Source: Protea cynaroides (Eukaryota; Streptophyta; Magnoliopsida; Proteales; Proteaceae). Taken from it: 64,000 nucleotides of DNA. The stretch covers positions 5,464,342 through 5,528,341 of the forward strand of contig CM053270.1 of the NCBI GenBank assembly GCA_028583415.1, read 5' to 3'. Positions 9,571-19,405 of this stretch are shown piece by piece; position 1 is the first letter of the stretch; each line of letters opens with the position of its first letter. The position numbers and the translations under genes are program-made. Under the pieces are notes generated by a model that searched no databases, was not told the origin of the DNA, and worked only from the letters and a program-made list of their open reading frames with translations.

Positions 9571-11830
9571 GACCCGTATCAAACTAACCCGGTCTTACAA
9601 CCTTGAACCAGGTTTACCCATCATGGTTGAGCAAAATGGACCAAGGGCGTGAAGGAGATCGTGATCCCAGGTATTAAATCGACCCAAAAACACTTAAATT
9701 AAGGGGAGGGTCGCATACCCAGCAAGGGAGGGTCGGACCCCCCAAGACAGAAGGTCAGACCTCCAGTTTTACAGAGGGGGTCGGACACTTTAGGAACCAG
9801 GGGTCGATGGGATCATCGACCCCCTCATCGACCCCCAGTTGCCGCCAGAAACAGAAATTAGGAATGTTTCTTAATTTCGGTTGGACTCTTTCCAAATCTC
9901 AATGGGACTTATTTTAGGAGTTTCTACTCTATAAGTAGGACGTCCCTAAGCCTCTTTCACTCCTTTTACAACCCTAATTGAATTGAGAGAATGAGAAGAG
10001 AAGGAAGAGAAGAATAAGAGAAGCAAGGAAAAGAAGAAAGCAAAAAGGACAAGAGTAGTAGAGAAGGAGTATTCTTCTCAGGTATGGATACTAATTCCAT
10101 GAGTTTCTACAGACCTTAGGTTAGATAATGAAGAGAGTATGATCTCGGAGAATCCCAAACCATCAACCTATGGTTAGGTTTTCATGGAAAACCATGGGGA
10201 AGTCATGAAAGCCATTTAGGTGAATGAATCATGGTTCTAGGCCGTAGAACATGTGTAATATGGACTGTAGTAGCAAGCCATAGGACCCCAAACACGAAGA
10301 ATGGACTGAAAGCAGAAAAATCAACAAAACCCACAGGGGGTCGCATGGGGGGTCGATGGCCAATCGACCCAACTAGACCCTGAGCATCGACCCCTAGTGT
10401 TTGGGAAATCCAAAATAGGGTTGGTCGCACCAAGGGTCGATCATTACTCCGACCCTACCTCTGACCCCCAGTTAACAGTATGGTTTTTAAATTCAGAATA
10501 AATTCTAATTAAGTTTTATCGACTTTGTTAGGTCTTCTAGCAATACAATATCAATATAAAGGTGATTCTAAAGCTTGGAAGAGGATCTATTAACAAGCTA
10601 AGGTGAGGGAACAAGACTTAAACTAATTAGTTAATAATAAACTGTTTTATTTCTTGAGTCCAATGCCATAATGATTTTATTCGTGTATGCTTGTATGTGC
10701 ATTCAACATGTCATCCAATATTTCTATTATTTGTCCATGCATATTTACTTTATTATTTATTACATGATGATGATGATGATGATAGGAATAGGCATGTGAA
10801 TGTTTGTGTTTGGCTAGTGTATATGGTACGGTTAGGGATGGTATCAACCGGTACTTCGATGTCATTTTCATCGGGGTATATTGTGCCATAGCCTATTCAA
10901 GTCATGTCCACTGACGTCGTCATATCGCCATTACCTTAGCAGAACTATTATGTCGTAGAGTATCAGGGGAGGTGGTCTCGGTCCTTGTAGTCTCTGACTC
11001 TACCGGGGGGCCTTAGCTCTATCTCTATGGATGTTCTAAGGGATGCTGGGGTGAGGCCTTGGATACACTGTTTGGCATTAGGATTGGTTAGTTGCGAGCC
11101 CAGTTTGCATCCCTAGCCAGCAGGGGTTTATTTGTTGGTATGGTATCAATCGGTACAGCCATGACCCTTTTTCATGGGGTGTATATTGTGCCATTCTGGG
11201 TGCATGTGGGGCGACGGTGCTGTTTTCATTGGGCATTTCCACACACTCGTGTATAGAGGTGTGGTGGCCACCTATCCTTTCTATAGCACATTGCAAACTT
11301 TAAACCAGACCAAAGATATGATTTGACTGCATGCATATGTATTGTTGCATTATTTTGTTTACTCACTGAGCCATGATGTGTGCTTACCTCTCGACGTCGA
11401 ATATTTTTAGTTGATGATGCAGGTATTACCGTTGAAGATTATATAAATGCTCCAGTGTACGAGAACGTGGCAGAGATGGAAGTGGAAGATGAATTGGATA
11501 CACATGATTCCTCTTACGAGTGCAACTCATGTGTATTCGACTAGATATTTTCTAAATTTCTTTATTTGGATTTATTAAGGACATGTATTTGATATTTATT
11601 TATGTCTCAGTTGATACAGGATAAATTATTATTTAAATATTAATATCACAGTAGATTCTCAGTTCATTTTTACTATAAGACTTCCGCTATTGTGTATTTA
11701 CTCTGATTATGAATGTGGATGTATGAGATTTAGATCAGCCGGATACCATCTGTACGAGATCCTGGTTGAACCGTTGGTTTGCTAGCGGTTCATCACACCA
11801 TTTTGAAGTGTGCGAAATTGGGGTGTGACA
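9566..11830 (+). repeat. 3' LTR of element 1 (2265 bp)
   Basis: It starts TGTAAGACCCG and ends GGGGTGTGACA, a TG...CA pair. It is nearly identical to 1-2031 with scattered, mostly transition, differences. TATAAGTA near 9931 replaces the TATAAATA of the 5' copy. A (GAT)n run lies near 10766-10783. The five bases after it are TGTCT; the other target duplication copy would lie outside the window. Confidence 0.95.
11410..11544 (+). CDS. Conserved LTR mini-ORF, copy in element 1 3' LTR
   Basis: The same 44 codons as at 1612, after ATATTTTTAG, ending SSYECNSCVFD then TAG. One conserved Cys is Tyr here. Differences from the 5' LTR copy include several amino acid changes, as expected after the two LTRs of a dead element diverged. 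Its function is unknown. Confidence 0.45.
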   Translation, partial: VDDAGITVEDYINAPVYENVAEMEVEDELDTHDSSYECNSCVFD

Positions 11831-13834
11831 TGTCTGTGCGGGTAGACTGGTTAAATCCAGAAACGGATCTCTGTGGGTCTCGCTTTCCAAATATCGAGCC
11901 TAGGGACTTTCCTAACGTAGGGAAATTTCCTAAACTCTATCCTAGTCTATTTAAGGACCCTTAAACCTCCTTAAAAATCCTTGATTGATCCTCACAAACC
12001 ATAGAGAGGGGAAAGAGATTTGAAGAAGGAGAAAAAGCTAAGAAAGGAGGGAGAGGAGCCGTTGTTGGCCGTTGGACGAAGAACACCATAGTTGCGAACC
12101 AACGGTAAGTGCTTAAACTTTCTCTCTAAGTTAAGCATTATAGATGATTAATCATGAATTGATCAATACCATGCAAGATGAGGTATTGATCTAAAACCCT
12201 TAAATTTTCCGTCAAACCCTAATACAGTCGATGAACCCTAGATTCGCATTCTAGGCTAAGGATCATCAAAACTAGGACTTGAATGGAACATGAAACAACT
12301 CTAACTCATTGCTCAGGCCTATAATGCATAGGAGAAACACTAGAACCAATAGAGGGTGACCGACGGAAGGCGAACACCAAGTTGGTGGTCTTCCGGAGGC
12401 ATACCGATTGACCATACCGGTCGCACCATATGCGACCGGTACTATGACCGATATCTCTCGGGAGTTGGTCTGTGGGGGACCGGTCGACCATACCAATCGC
12501 ACCTTTCCCCATAGTGCAGCAACCGGCGTGTACTGTGTGGGGCATATTTTGATCCAGTTGGTTTTTTGACCAACGTAAACCCTAAAAAATTAATTCTAAT
12601 TTAACCCTAACATCGTATAGGGCCTTGTGATAGCGAGTTTGGATTCTGTGACGCGGAGCAAGTTAGCAATCAAGCGTCAGGTAAGGGAATCAGACCTAAA
12701 CCATAATAACTTAATAACAGTAAAACGTTGTTAGTAATTATGATTCTGTGGAACGGTGTTTGTGCATACTCGCAAGTCATCTTTAATTTCAGTTATTATA
12801 TTGTTCATGCATACTCGCTATGCTAGGATGTGATTGTTAGGCATGTGATTATTTTCGTTGGTGTGTGGAATGGGAAGGGCTTGGGGTCTTGGATCATTCC
12901 TCACACTAGCACCTTTTCATATCGCTTCTGTCTTAGCATGCTTGGTGCGGGTAGGGTATTAGGAGGAGGAAGTGGCACTATGGTCTCCGGCTTGGCCACT
13001 AGACTCGAGCCCTATCTCTATACCATAGGGAGTTGTGCTGGGATAGGGCCTACTATGATGACATATAGGATTGGTTAGTTGTGAGCCCAGTTTGCAAGCC
13101 CTTGCCAATAGGGGCTTATGTATTGGTATGGGTAGGGCATCAAGGGAAGTGTTGGCGGTGTGTGATCTGGTTACTTTAGCTCTATCTCTATCCCATGGTG
13201 GGTGCATGTGGGATGACAGTGGTGTTTGATCCATTGGGCGGATTCACACACTCGTGTATAGAGGTGTGGTGGCCGCCAATCCTTTCTATAGCACATTGCA
13301 AACTTAAAACCATACCATAATGTGAATGTTATTCATGCATGTTGTTTGTTGCATTGTCTGATTTTTTTACTGAGCTAAGTTGTGAGCTCACCTTTGTGTA
13401 CACACTATTTTTAGATGTTGATACAGGTTACACTGTAGAGGACTACGTGGATGCTCTAGTATATGGAAGAGTTGCTGCCCTGGAAGTGCAAGCAGGGGAG
13501 GACGAGCATGATGCTTTATGCGAGTGCCCTTACTGCGTGTACCTCTAGGATGGTTTTAATTTATTTTATTTGTTTCAGTTGGATTTTATAAACGATGTAA
13601 AGCTGTTTTATTTACGTTTTGATATTTTGAATAATTGGATAATTTATTTATTTATCAATAGAAATTCTTAGTTCATTATTATCAAGACTTCCACTATTTT
13701 TATTTATATTCTAATTGTGGTTATGTGCATTGGTTTGTATTAGTGGATACGGTCTTATTGAGATCCTGGTGTGAACCTTTGGTTTAGTGACGGTTCACTC
13801 ACACTTTTGGTTCAGCCAAAATTGGGTTGTGACA
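11831..13834 (+). repeat. Older chromovirus-type LTR (LTR B), 3' part, host of element 1
   Basis: It is collinear with the inner part of the solo LTR 14666-16999 and ends GGGTTGTGACA, but lacks the TGTAAGACC start. The missing 5' part is expected upstream of element 1, outside the window. It shows donor-like CAACGGTAAGT at 12101, a 60-nt exon-like block at 12621-12680 (after TATAG, before GTAAGGGA), the conserved block near 13245-13305 and the mini-ORF at 13414. No other gene is seen in these 2 kb. Confidence 0.8.
13414..13548 (+). CDS. Conserved LTR mini-ORF, copy in LTR B
   Basis: Forty-four codons follow CTATTTTTAG. Landmarks are GYTVEDY, GRVAALEV and LCECPYCVYL before TAG. An upstream frame stays open without an acceptor to an ATG at 13339, but that extension is not conserved. 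If the 60-nt exon-like block at 12621-12680 is joined directly, the frame stays open through it (CD, FG and CD.EQV shared with the solo LTR). No start codon was found in that model. Confidence 0.5.
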   Translation, partial: DVDTGYTVEDYVDALVYGRVAALEVQAGEDEHDALCECPYCVYL

Positions 13835-14162
13835 GATATGGACGCGTACGCTATGGAAGATGAGCATGATTCATCATGCAAGTGTTTCCACTATGTTTAT
13901 GCTTAGTTATTTTCCATTTGGGACTTGTAATAGATATTTAAAGTATGTTTTGGTTACATTGGTTAAACAGTTAACTATTTATTTATCACTAAACTCTCAG
14001 TTCATATTAATAAAGACTTCTGTTATTATTTATTACCTCTGATTGTGTTAAGGATGTATATGATATGATTATTGGCACCGTCGTATGGGATCCTTGCTTG
14101 AGCCGTTGGTTCTTTGGGTTATTCATTCACACTTCTGGTTCGGCCAGAATTGGGGTGTGACA
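13835..14162 (+). repeat. LTR fragment C: 3' tail of a third LTR, host of LTR B
   Basis: It begins abruptly inside the mini-ORF region (frame ending SSCKCFHYVYA, TAG at 13904) and ends TTGGGGTGTGACA. It aligns with the last 330 bases of the solo LTR. The abrupt join to the end of LTR B suggests that LTR B inserted here, making a three-deep nest. The 5' remainder lies outside the window. Confidence 0.75.
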
Positions 14163-14665
14163 CCTCGCCTATTGAAGAAATACCAGCCAGTAGGGTGTTT
14201 ACTGTATGGTTCTTTGTTATAGTTCAGTAGGAAAAGGGTCTTAAAGAGGTCGATAAAAGTAACTCGATTGATGCGATGGAAGAAGGCTATGAAAGCGTAT
14301 ATACACACCCAAGAGTTGGACAGAAGTTATGGAGATGCAAGCCCGTAATGTTTAAAAATCCTAATGACGTCTATCAGAAGGGGCAACCAGAAGCCCATTT
14401 TGATATATTTCTCATATACAAAATTCTTCCTTAGGTTAGAGGTACAAGTGTACTCACATAATGTTTTAATAACGGCTCACGCTCCTTTAATGATCTTTTT
14501 TATGGTTATGCCGGCGATGATAGGTGGATCTGGTAATTGGTCTGTTCCGATTCTGATAGGTTCAGGAGACCTACAGACATATCTATTAGGGATATCGAGT
14601 TCCTTAACAAGCTTATCTACGTGACTTTTCTCTAATTGGCTAGTCACTTTGGCAATGACCATTTC
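14163..14665. other. Short unique stretch between LTRs, with cox1 fragment
   Basis: Apart from the mitochondrial fragment at 14456-14562 I recognise nothing here. The last 100 bases read on the minus strand give an open stretch containing LEKSHVDKLVKEL, whose family I cannot name. The five bases before the solo LTR (ATTTC) are its target duplication. Confidence 0.5.
14456..14562 (+). pseudogene. cox1: Nuclear copy of a mitochondrial cox1 fragment (NUMT)
   Basis: The plus strand encodes NVLITAHAPLMIFFMVMP followed by AMIGG, matching the N-terminal part of cytochrome c oxidase subunit 1, the mitochondrial inner-membrane terminal oxidase. Only about 107 bases remain; the similarity stops after ILIG at about 14562. 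Compared with the usual plant protein, three Phe positions read Pro, Ser and Ser, all explained by C where other plants have T. These could be sites normally changed by mitochondrial C-to-U RNA editing, implying DNA transfer and not a cDNA. The comparison is from memory. Confidence 0.85.
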
Positions 14666-16999
14666 TGTAAGACCCGTACTCCGTAAACTCGGTCTAAACC
14701 TTGGTTTTGTGTCGTAGCAGGTCTTCCGATCATCACCGGGCCAGACGGGATGAGCGGATGACAATCAGGTATGAAATCGTACCAAAGATGATCGAATCAA
14801 CATAATTTTATGTTGATCGGTCGATGGTACCGGTCTTGGTACCGGTCGACCGGTCAGGTTTGCGCAGCTAAGTGTGGAAATTCGAAAATTGACTTCTGAG
14901 GGTCCCACTTGCCTGATTTTGAATTTTAAGACTTTCCAAATCCTAGTAGGGTTACTAAACCCTAAATCTAGCCTATAAATACACCCTTAAGCCTCCTCAA
15001 ATCCTTTCCATTCTCACTCACAAACCCTAGAGAAGAGAAAGAGGTTGGAAAGGAGAAGAGCTAAGAAGAAGAAGAAGGTGCTGCCATTATCTTTCGACGA
15101 AGCTCACGCTACGCCAGTCAACGGTAAGTGTTTTAACTATTCTTCTTATCCTATGTTAGTTGTGTGGGTGGATCAATACCATGCAAAGTAGGTATTGATC
15201 TAAAACCCTAAATTGGCCAATAAACCCTAAGTTTCCGTCAAACCCTAGATTCGAGTTTTGAGATGATATTCATCGAAACGAGACTTGAATGAGTTAGGGA
15301 TAACTCTAACTCCAATTTTAGACTTAGAATGGATAGAAGAAACCTTGGAAATCCATGGAGGATGATCGACGGCAGTCGAAAAACCCATGTATGGTCTTCC
15401 GGAGACATACCGGTCGACTATACCAGTTGCACATGGTGCGACCGGTATGTTGCCACCGGTATCCCTCGGGAGGCTGGTCTGTGGGGACCGGCTGACCATA
15501 CCGGTCGCCAATCTTCCCCACAGAGCTGCGACTGGTATATACCACCGGTCAGCTCTGTGAGGGTATTTTGTAACCGTGTTGGTTTCCGACCAACATGAAA
15601 CCCTAAGAAAAATATTCTAATGAAACCCTAATAATATTGTAGGACTTTGTGACATATCGTTTGGATCTTGCGACGTGGAGCAAGTTATCGAACGAGCGTC
15701 AGGTAAGGGAGTCTGACCTAAACCTAATAATTAATGGACAGTAAGTTGTTGTTAATCACCTGAATATCTATGATGTGATGTTTGTGCATATTCACATGCC
15801 ATCCTTTACTTTCAGTTATTATTTTTGTTCATGCATTGATAGGATGTGATTGTTAAGCATGTGATTGTTTTCGTTAGTGTGTGGAGTGGGGCATGGGCCT
15901 GGGATCGCTCCTCACACTAGCATCTTTTTGTAGTATTCTGTCTTAACATGCTTGGTACGGGTGGGGCATCAGGGGAAGGTCGTGGTACGGTGGTCTCCGA
16001 TGTTGATGCTGGCCTGGCCATGGTTATGTGGCATTGTGGTCTCCGAGGTCGACGCTGGCTTGTCCATGATGCTTTAGCTCTATCTCTATGCCATAGGGAG
16101 TTATGTTGGGATAGGGTCTACTTGCGTATTGTTTCTATCCTAGTGGGTTAGTTGCGGATAGGGCATCAGGGGAGGTGTGGGAATGCCTTAGCTCTATCTC
16201 TATGCCGTACACGGCTGTGCTGGGATAGAGCATACATTGATGACATATAGGATTGGTTAGTTGCGAGCCCAGTTTGCGAGCCCTGGCCAGTAGGGGCTTA
16301 GGTACTGGTATGGGTAGAGCATTAGGGGAGGTACGGGGGTATCTTAGCTCTATCTCTATTCCAAGATGGGTGCATGTGGGCCGATGGGAGTGTGATCCAT
16401 GAGGTGCCACACACTCGTGTATAGAGGTGCGGGGGCCACCAAACCTTTCTATAGCACATTGCAAACTTAAAACCAGACCACAGCATAAAATGATTGTTAC
16501 TCATGCATAATATTGTGAAACTGTCTGATTGTCTTACTGAGCTGTGTTGTGAGCTCACCCTTTGTATGTACATTATTTTAGATGTTGATGCAGGTTACAC
16601 TGTGGATGACTACATGAACGCTCCGGCGTATGGTGATGTTGCTGCTCTGGGTGTACAGGCAAGAGAGGACGAGCATAACGCTTCATGCGAGTGCCCTTTC
16701 TGCGTGTACCTTTGATCGGATTTTATTTATTTCTTTCAGTTATTTTTGGTTGGATTAAATGGATGTACGGATATTATTTTATGTGTTTGAATTTGGATAA
16801 TTAGATATTTATTTAAATTATCAATAGATACTCAGTTCATTCTATTTAAAGTCTTCCGCTGTATATTTATATTCTGATTGTAGTTATGTGTAATGGTTTG
16901 TATGAGTGGACACGGCCTATTCGAGATCCTGGTGTGAACCGTTGGTTCAATGACGGTTCACTCACACCATTCTGGTTGGATCAGAATTGGGGTGTGATA
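14666..16999 (+). mobile_element. Solo LTR D (2334 bp) with target duplication ATTTC
   Basis: It starts TGTAAGACCCGTACTCC and ends GGGGTGTGATA (expected CA, now TA). ATTTC occurs at 14661-14665 and 17000-17004. No primer site or coding interior follows, so this is a solo LTR left by recombination between two LTRs. It has donor-like CAACGGTAAGT at 15120, a 60-nt exon-like block at 15643-15702 before GTAAGGGA, internal repeats built on TTAGCTCTATCTCTAT at about 16074, 16188 and 16343, and the mini-ORF at 16581. Confidence 0.92.
16581..16715 (+). CDS. Conserved LTR mini-ORF, copy in solo LTR D
   Basis: Forty-four codons follow ATTATTTTAG: DVDAGYTVDDYMNAPAYG at the start and SCECPFCVYL before TGA. 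It is closest to the LTR B copy and clearly apart from the element 1 and 2 copies. The 60-nt block at 15643-15702 is phase-compatible and open (CD, FG, CD.EQV), as in LTR B. Function and start codon are unknown. Confidence 0.5.
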   Translation, partial: DVDAGYTVDDYMNAPAYGDVAALGVQAREDEHNASCECPFCVYL

Positions 17000-17004
17000 A
17001 TTTC

Positions 17005-18865
17005 ATACATAGATGGGTCTGTAAGCAATACTGATTCTAGGTAGCTAGGGGGTATTTTTATTACTAATTTGGCCTAGGGCAATGCAGGCCTTTCCCTACT
17101 AATTGCTAGGAAGGCAACTGAAGCAGCCGCAATTGAAACAACCATCACCTCTCTAGAAGAGGACTAGAGGCAAGCAAGCCATTCCCTGTCCACTACTTAG
17201 ATGGGGACTAGGGCATTGCCTCCTCTAAAGAAGCATCCGATGTGACTTCATATGCAAACAAGGAAGGCATATTGGAAGAAAATGAAGCACAAAAAGAAGA
17301 AAACTTACTAAGTAAAGTTACAGTTGCAGTTGGAAAGACGAAGAAGGCTTACAACAAGTTCAAAAGCAAGAGGTTCGAAAATGAAAGCAAATAATCCAAA
17401 GATTCAAGGGTTTTATAAGTCCACAATGGGTGCAACTCCTTGGATTCAAAACATTTGAAATCCAAGAAGCAAAAATGAGAAAAGCTATCAATTAACCTGG
17501 ATCGGTGCAATCGACAGGTCGCTAGTAAAGATGGATCGAACCTGTAGCGATGATTTGAAGAAATCCATAGGTATTCATTCAAGGTGAGCCAAAAATGGTA
17601 TGGTATCCCGCACCGTGCCATGAAATGACATTTTCCTTTCCTCATGGTATCACCCAGAAGCCACCACCTTAGCATTAAATTCAGCCATGACCTGCCTAGG
17701 GGAACTAAGATTTAATGACTACTTTGCATTTATCAAAAAGATGGTCGTTGTTAAGACCCTTGAGGAGAAAACATATGAAAGGTTTCATATGAGGAAGTAG
17801 CCAACTTCAAACCCACACATATAATTCTGGTGTTGCAACTCGGCCTACGTAGATCGAACATCTCCAGTCAGATTAAGTAATAAGACTGCTCCACTGCTGA
17901 CTCCAAGTTCCAACCTCACATCTCATCCACTGTGTGCCCAAGATCCTACCTGTAAAGATCGCCGAATGTTAAGGTCAATAGCTAGGGCAATCAACATCCA
18001 GATACTGATTTGTAGCATTAGTCACAGCTATGCCATTCTGATATTCACAAGTCGGCACAGCCACAGAGTAAGACCTCAAGAAGATGGGGCAGCCGATATC
18101 CATTGCCCTGTACAAGTTAAAGGTCTGGCTTGTAACAAAGACAGTGGTTGAACCCCATTCAATTCGATAACTCAGCTCATTTGGGAAGTGAACGGCTAAA
18201 GCTATGAAATAGTGTCAATGTTGCTTCTTTGAACTCGACGAGTCCAAAAAAGCAAGGGGCAGTTATTGATAGCCTATCATATCCTCCAATGAAGAGATGA
18301 CACATGTTTTGAAATGTGTCACTCATAAAGTGACTCCATTTCTCAAGGGAGACACGCGCATCCCGCCACACATCAAATCCTTGAGTACTTAGTCTATGAC
18401 CATAAAGATACTATCAATGAATAATTAATTCCTATATTCCGCATACGAATAAGGGGGGAGTCCAGAGATGTGCTCTAGGTCACTACCCCCACCATCAGTG
18501 ATACTCATTGGTCTCCTTGGAAAATGGCAGACAGACATGTTAGTTCCCAATCGTGAGATCATAATCCAATGATCAATGATTATAACCGATTGAAGTCTTT
18601 AGGAGACAGTTACCTTCATGATCTCAACTACCTAAATGGCGTATCCGGCTCCCACATGATGTACAATGGCCTATATAATCACTCTATGATCACAGGTAAC
18701 ACAGAGAACATCTACTTTGAGAATAATCAATCCTTACCCTATTCCTTTAAGAAGCTCACGATCTCTTGTAGCTTCATACTGCTTGCTTTGTTACTGTTTT
18801 GATCATCAGAGTGGCCACCGATTACCCAATTTGACTTATGTGTTTCAGGTATCGGGCAATGTCAG
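17005..18865. other. Unassigned repetitive DNA, probably with an old Tat LTR near 18264
   Basis: No intact gene is visible. A plus-strand stretch at 17000-17150 gives YIDGS, faintly like RNase H, but it is too broken to call. At 18250-18264 AAGCAAGGGGCAGT followed by TATTGATAGCC looks like a Tat polypurine tract and LTR start, so 18264-18865 is probably a decayed LTR. Element 3 is inserted at its right side (GTCAG at 18861-18865), and sequence resumes at 30762. Confidence 0.4.
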
Positions 18866-19334
18866 TGTTAGGGAAATCTCCCACATCACCAATGACATGA
18901 CGACAGCTAGGATCCAAGCATCCACGTCAATACCCGGACGTTCTCATAAATCCAACCAATGGATAAGGACAAAAGCACCATTTCTACAGCTTTGCAAGGA
19001 TACTTCGGTCATCACACATCAAACAAGGGTAAAAGCGGCATTTACAAAGATACACTATTCACTATAAATGCCATGAATCCCGAGATTTCAGGTACTTTTA
19101 CATTTATTACTCTTTTTTGGGATTATCGCTCTGACACCTTGGACTGAAAATCTCTCACTTATCCCATTTAAATATTATTGTGGGCTCGGATACCGAGCCC
19201 ATTAACTATTCACAGAGCCCTAACTTAAGCATCGGAGTAGACCCGGGGCCATAGGCCCGCCTCCCCCTTGTCTTTGCTTGTCTTGCAGGTCTAATCAGCG
19301 TGGTGGACCTCGAATATGGATTTGGGCCGAAACA
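18866..19334 (+). repeat. 5' LTR of element 3 (469 bp)
   Basis: It starts TGTTAGGGAAATCTCCC and ends GGGCCGAAACA. CACTATAAATGCC near 19056 is a candidate TATA box. It has the same length as the 3' LTR and about 91 percent identity by eye. Confidence 0.95.
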
Positions 19335-19337
19335 GTT

Positions 19338-19354
19338 TGGCACCCACCATGGGG
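19338..19354 (+). other. Primer binding site of element 3
   Basis: TGGCACCCACCATGGGG follows the LTR after GTT. It is a two-base variant of TGGCGCCCACCGTGGGG seen in elements 4 and 5. I do not assign the tRNA. Confidence 0.7.
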
Positions 19355-19405
19355 TCCTGAGCGATTTGACGTCGGAAGATAAAAGTCAAAGAGAAATCCT
19401 GAGGT

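Larger units (their letters stand above)
1..11830 (+). mobile_element. Element 1: Ty3/gypsy chromovirus (Tekay/Del-like), 5' end outside window
   Basis: Long direct repeats (1-2031 and 9566-11830) flank an interior with the order primer site, antisense ORF, gag, protease, reverse transcriptase, RNase H, integrase, chromodomain-like tail and polypurine tract. Integrase after RNase H defines Ty3/gypsy, and the tail with VKVTW and the end NFEDGIF is typical of the Tekay/Del chromovirus clade. Position 1 matches position 9808, so about 242 bases of the 5' LTR lie outside the window. The pol frame runs about 3.5 kb with point nonsense codons but no frameshift, so this is the youngest-looking full element here. 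It is followed by the inner part of an older related LTR, so it probably inserted into one. Confidence 0.95.

Noticed and set aside
17000..17150. LINE or Ty1/copia RNase H fragment (YIDGS)
   Set aside because: Only a few residues match and the frame is broken; not enough for a call.
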